A DNA stretch of 64,000 nt from Serinus canaria (lineage: Eukaryota; Chordata; Aves; Passeriformes; Fringillidae), in assembly GCF_022539315.1 (NCBI RefSeq), contig NC_066335.1, forward strand, positions 4,369,214 through 4,433,213. Direction: 5' to 3'. Within the stretch, counting starts at the first letter, position 1. Every line of letters begins with the position of its first letter. The notes under the pieces were generated by a model, which saw only the letters and a list, made by a program, of their open reading frames with translations, was not told the DNA's origin and searched no databases. A program made the position numbers and the translations under genes. Positions 61,136 to 64,000 of this stretch are shown piece after piece.

Positions 61136-64000
61136 AGAAATTCTGACCATATTCTGCATTAATGCAGAAAACCTACCCCTTTATTTTACAGTATTTTGAT
61201 GTCAAGTGGCAGGGTAGAAGCCAGACAAGAAACAGGAGAGTGTGCTTGAAGCAACTGGGAAAAAATTCCTTCCATGAGAGCATCCTTTCCTGAGGACTGT
61301 GTATGGGATATTTCTTGTTTACTTTATAGTGGAGAAATCCATCCCAAATCCCTGCTCTCATGGAGGAAGCCTCTCTGTGCTCCTTTAATGACTTCCCAGG
61401 GAGTGGAATCAGTCATTATATTCTGATCTTCCTATGCAGAGAGGCTTCCCCTGAAAGAACGATGTGGTTTGATTTGCTTTAAGTTAACAGAAGAAAAGCT
61501 GAAAATCTAAAAGTGACCAAAGGAAATCTGGTGCCAAACTGAAACCTAAAGCATCTTCTTGTCTTTTGACCCACAGACACACCTAAACCCAAAGTAGATC
61601 TCTGATAAACCAAAACTTTTATATTAATTCTTACAGGAAGGGAAATCTCTCCCAAGGAGTTCTGTGGGTGCAATACAAACTTATTGTTGCACTTAGACTC
61701 AGCCTTTCTGGTTGTTGTCCCCTTTATTGGTGGAAAATTAGGTACCCTTATGAGAAGAAAATGTGTCATTTATGAAGATGGCTGCAGTCAGTGATACCTG
61801 GGCTCCCTCTCCTGGCTCTCCTTGCTTTGGTGCTTTGCAGCTTTTCCTGCTGATTCCCAGACCTCTGTCTGAGCAGTTTAATTCCCCATCACTGTAGAAC
61901 TGGGATTAAATATTGAAAATTGGGCAAATTTGGGGGAGCAGCAATAGAACTCTTCCACAGAAACCCACAGAATTTCCCTCCTGCCAGCACACACACACAT
62001 GTTTTTTACCTAATTGTTGTTCCTTTAAGTTCACTCTGCTAGATAAAGAGTCAATAAACAGCAGCCAGATTTTTCTTCTAAAACATCCCTTTGTTCTGTA
62101 GGATGGAAAAAATCTTCTAGGAAGGAGTTGTTTGCCATCATGTTGCTGTCCTGCGGTAACTGTGTTACTCACTCTCTACACCCTCTGTTAAATTGCACAG
62201 CACTTACTCACAGATATCCATAACTGGGATATCTCTCCCTTTCCTCCAAAGCTATGAATTGGCTGAATTGCTCCATGTTTTTCCTCTTCACATTCCAATT
62301 TTAAAAGTCCCCAAAACCAAGGCATTCTGCTCTAAAAATAAAGGAAATTCCTATTCCACTTGGCTCCCTCTACTCCATGAGCTAATTGGAGGATGTTTTA
62401 CTGTCCCAATGTTTATTAACGAACAATATTTCTTTCAAAGCTAATTACAATCTCCTGGCACTTGGCAGTGGAGATGTCAGATGCAAAGGCAGGGAGCAGA
62501 TGAGCAGGCAGCCTAAAAACTGTCATTATGTTGTTGAGAAGGAGGAATAAGGGGCAATAAAACCCAACATTAGAGACTCATAAATATGGAACACTCAAGA
62601 AGTTGCCACCTATGTTGAGTGACCACAAATAATTCACTGATGTTGTTTTAAAAACCTTATTTTAAAGATATTATCGTGCAAAAGAAACTGAGATGCTGTT
62701 CTAAATGTGTTGCTCCTCTGCTGGGGCAGAAGGTTCAGAAAATTTGAGTTCTTCCAGTTCTATCTAAACAAAGAATTATTGACTTTTGTGTCAATGCATC
62801 ACATAATTGCACTTTTTTAAATAGTTTGTGAGGATTTGTCCAAATGCAAATGAATTGTACTGAAAGGAAACATGACACTTTTAGAAATTAACTCTGTGTT
62901 AATTGACTCACAATTAACCTGCCAGAAATGTCATAAATGTCAGTGTCATGCTGAAAAATATACACCCTGTAGCATTAATTAATTGTGCAATAAGAGATTT
63001 TATAACAATTTTAGCTCTATGTTTATCACAATGAGGTCTGAATCATCACTCAAAATTATTAAACCTGAAAAATTCCACCTGTAACAGCAATTAACATTCA
63101 GCCAATCCATTTAAAATATTTAGATTTCACAAAGATGACGTTGGAAGTGGAGTCATTGGGATGTGCTCCTGAAACTCCCATCATTCTTCAAGGAAAGTGT
63201 AAAAGAAGCAAAATTCCAGCTGTTCCTATGTGTCTGCAGACTACAGATATTATTCTCTTATGCTTATTTGAGCACTGAGTTAATTTTAATTAGGCTCCTG
63301 TGCCTAATTGCTTGGGAAAACACCTCCTAGTAACAAATGGTGCTCCTTGCAAAGAAGCTAAATCACAGCCCCATGTTGCATTCTATAAATGTCTGTGTTA
63401 TAGCCCATTAAGCTGATATTTATAAGTTTCTTTAAATGATGTGGTTCACCCTTTGAAGCTGAGCAGAATTAAGTATTTGCTATAAAAGGGAAAATTAAAT
63501 AATGGAAAATAATAATTTATTGCTCTCACTCTCACAGGCGAGACATCAATTTGATGTTGCTCAGTTTCTATTGCCATGGTTCTCAAAATAGCCTTCTCCT
63601 CCCAAAACAACAAATGAGTTTTGACTTCTCTTCATTAAATGCATCATTAATTCCTCCTCCTGGTTTCTGTCTGTTTTCTCTTCCTGCTCTCTGGTGCCCG
63701 AGTTGGTCATGTGAGGGTTTCCCCTGTGGTTTTGCAACTTCAGGGAATTTCTGTTCCCAAATCAATATTATACCCCAAAATTCAATATTATTCCCCAATT
63801 CATGCTGACAAGTCCATGCCCAGGAAATACTGGAGTTGAAAATATTCAAATGTGGAAATAATCACAGGTTGAGTGCTAGTTGTATTGTGTCCCCTACCTA
63901 TAAGGACATTACAGTTGAAGACTTCTGACTATTTGTTTTTGTTGTGAAAACCCAAATCAAACCAGCACACTTGGTTTTCTCTGGCCTTTTTTGAATCCCC

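Larger units (their letters stand above)
53170..64000. other. AT-rich gene-free interval to window end
   Basis: No coding gene or RNA gene recognised. Contents are a perfect hairpin at 53949, a poly-T at 55310, CR1 tails at 55588, 58695 and 61015, and an AT-rich repetitive patch at 57050-57145. Several AT-rich low-repeat stretches (for example 62560-63500) could be conserved non-coding DNA, but only alignment could show it. Confidence 0.45.

Overview
The window looks like bird nuclear DNA, most likely from a songbird. It has one vertebrate GPCR gene with a large intron, many short 3'-end fragments of CR1 LINEs (the dominant avian retroposon), and LTRs whose sequence I recognise as families common in passerine genomes. 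The host assignment is inference; the repeats themselves are read directly. Nothing suggests bacterial or plasmid DNA.

The only protein-coding gene I can support is ADRA1A, the alpha-1A adrenergic receptor, on the minus strand. Coding exon 1 (15058-14176) carries the N-terminus to TM6 and coding exon 2 (3256-2748) carries TM7 and the C-terminal tail. They are separated by a 10.9 kb intron (14175-3257) with GT/AG ends and a codon split after its first base. The joined reading frame is 463 codons plus stop, close to the mammalian protein. A candidate polyadenylation signal lies at 2134-2129. The intron holds four CR1 fragments, a 17-bp minisatellite and a CA/TA microsatellite.

From 15.2 to 38.5 kb (5' of the gene) I see no exons, only CR1 fragments, simple repeats and a near-perfect 34-bp palindrome at 35850. 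At 38574-39938 there is a clean minisatellite of 27 full units that alternate between 51 and 47 bp. It is followed at once by a GC-rich stretch with a CTCF-like motif.

From 40.2 to 53.2 kb the sequence changes to mostly endogenous-retrovirus LTR material, much of it as solo LTRs with target-site duplications (TSDs) that can be read by eye. It includes an LTR with a tRNA-Met-type primer binding site followed by an inverted copy of its own 5' part (42444-43246), an internally deleted provirus remnant split by a solo LTR (44984-46480), a three-deep LTR nest (48545 to about 50200) and a two-deep nest (50246-53164). From 53.2 to 64 kb the DNA is AT-rich and apparently gene-free, with three CR1 ends and a 16-bp perfect hairpin at 53949. 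I found no new multi-gene system. The most notable content is the retroviral rearrangements, the nesting and the minisatellite.
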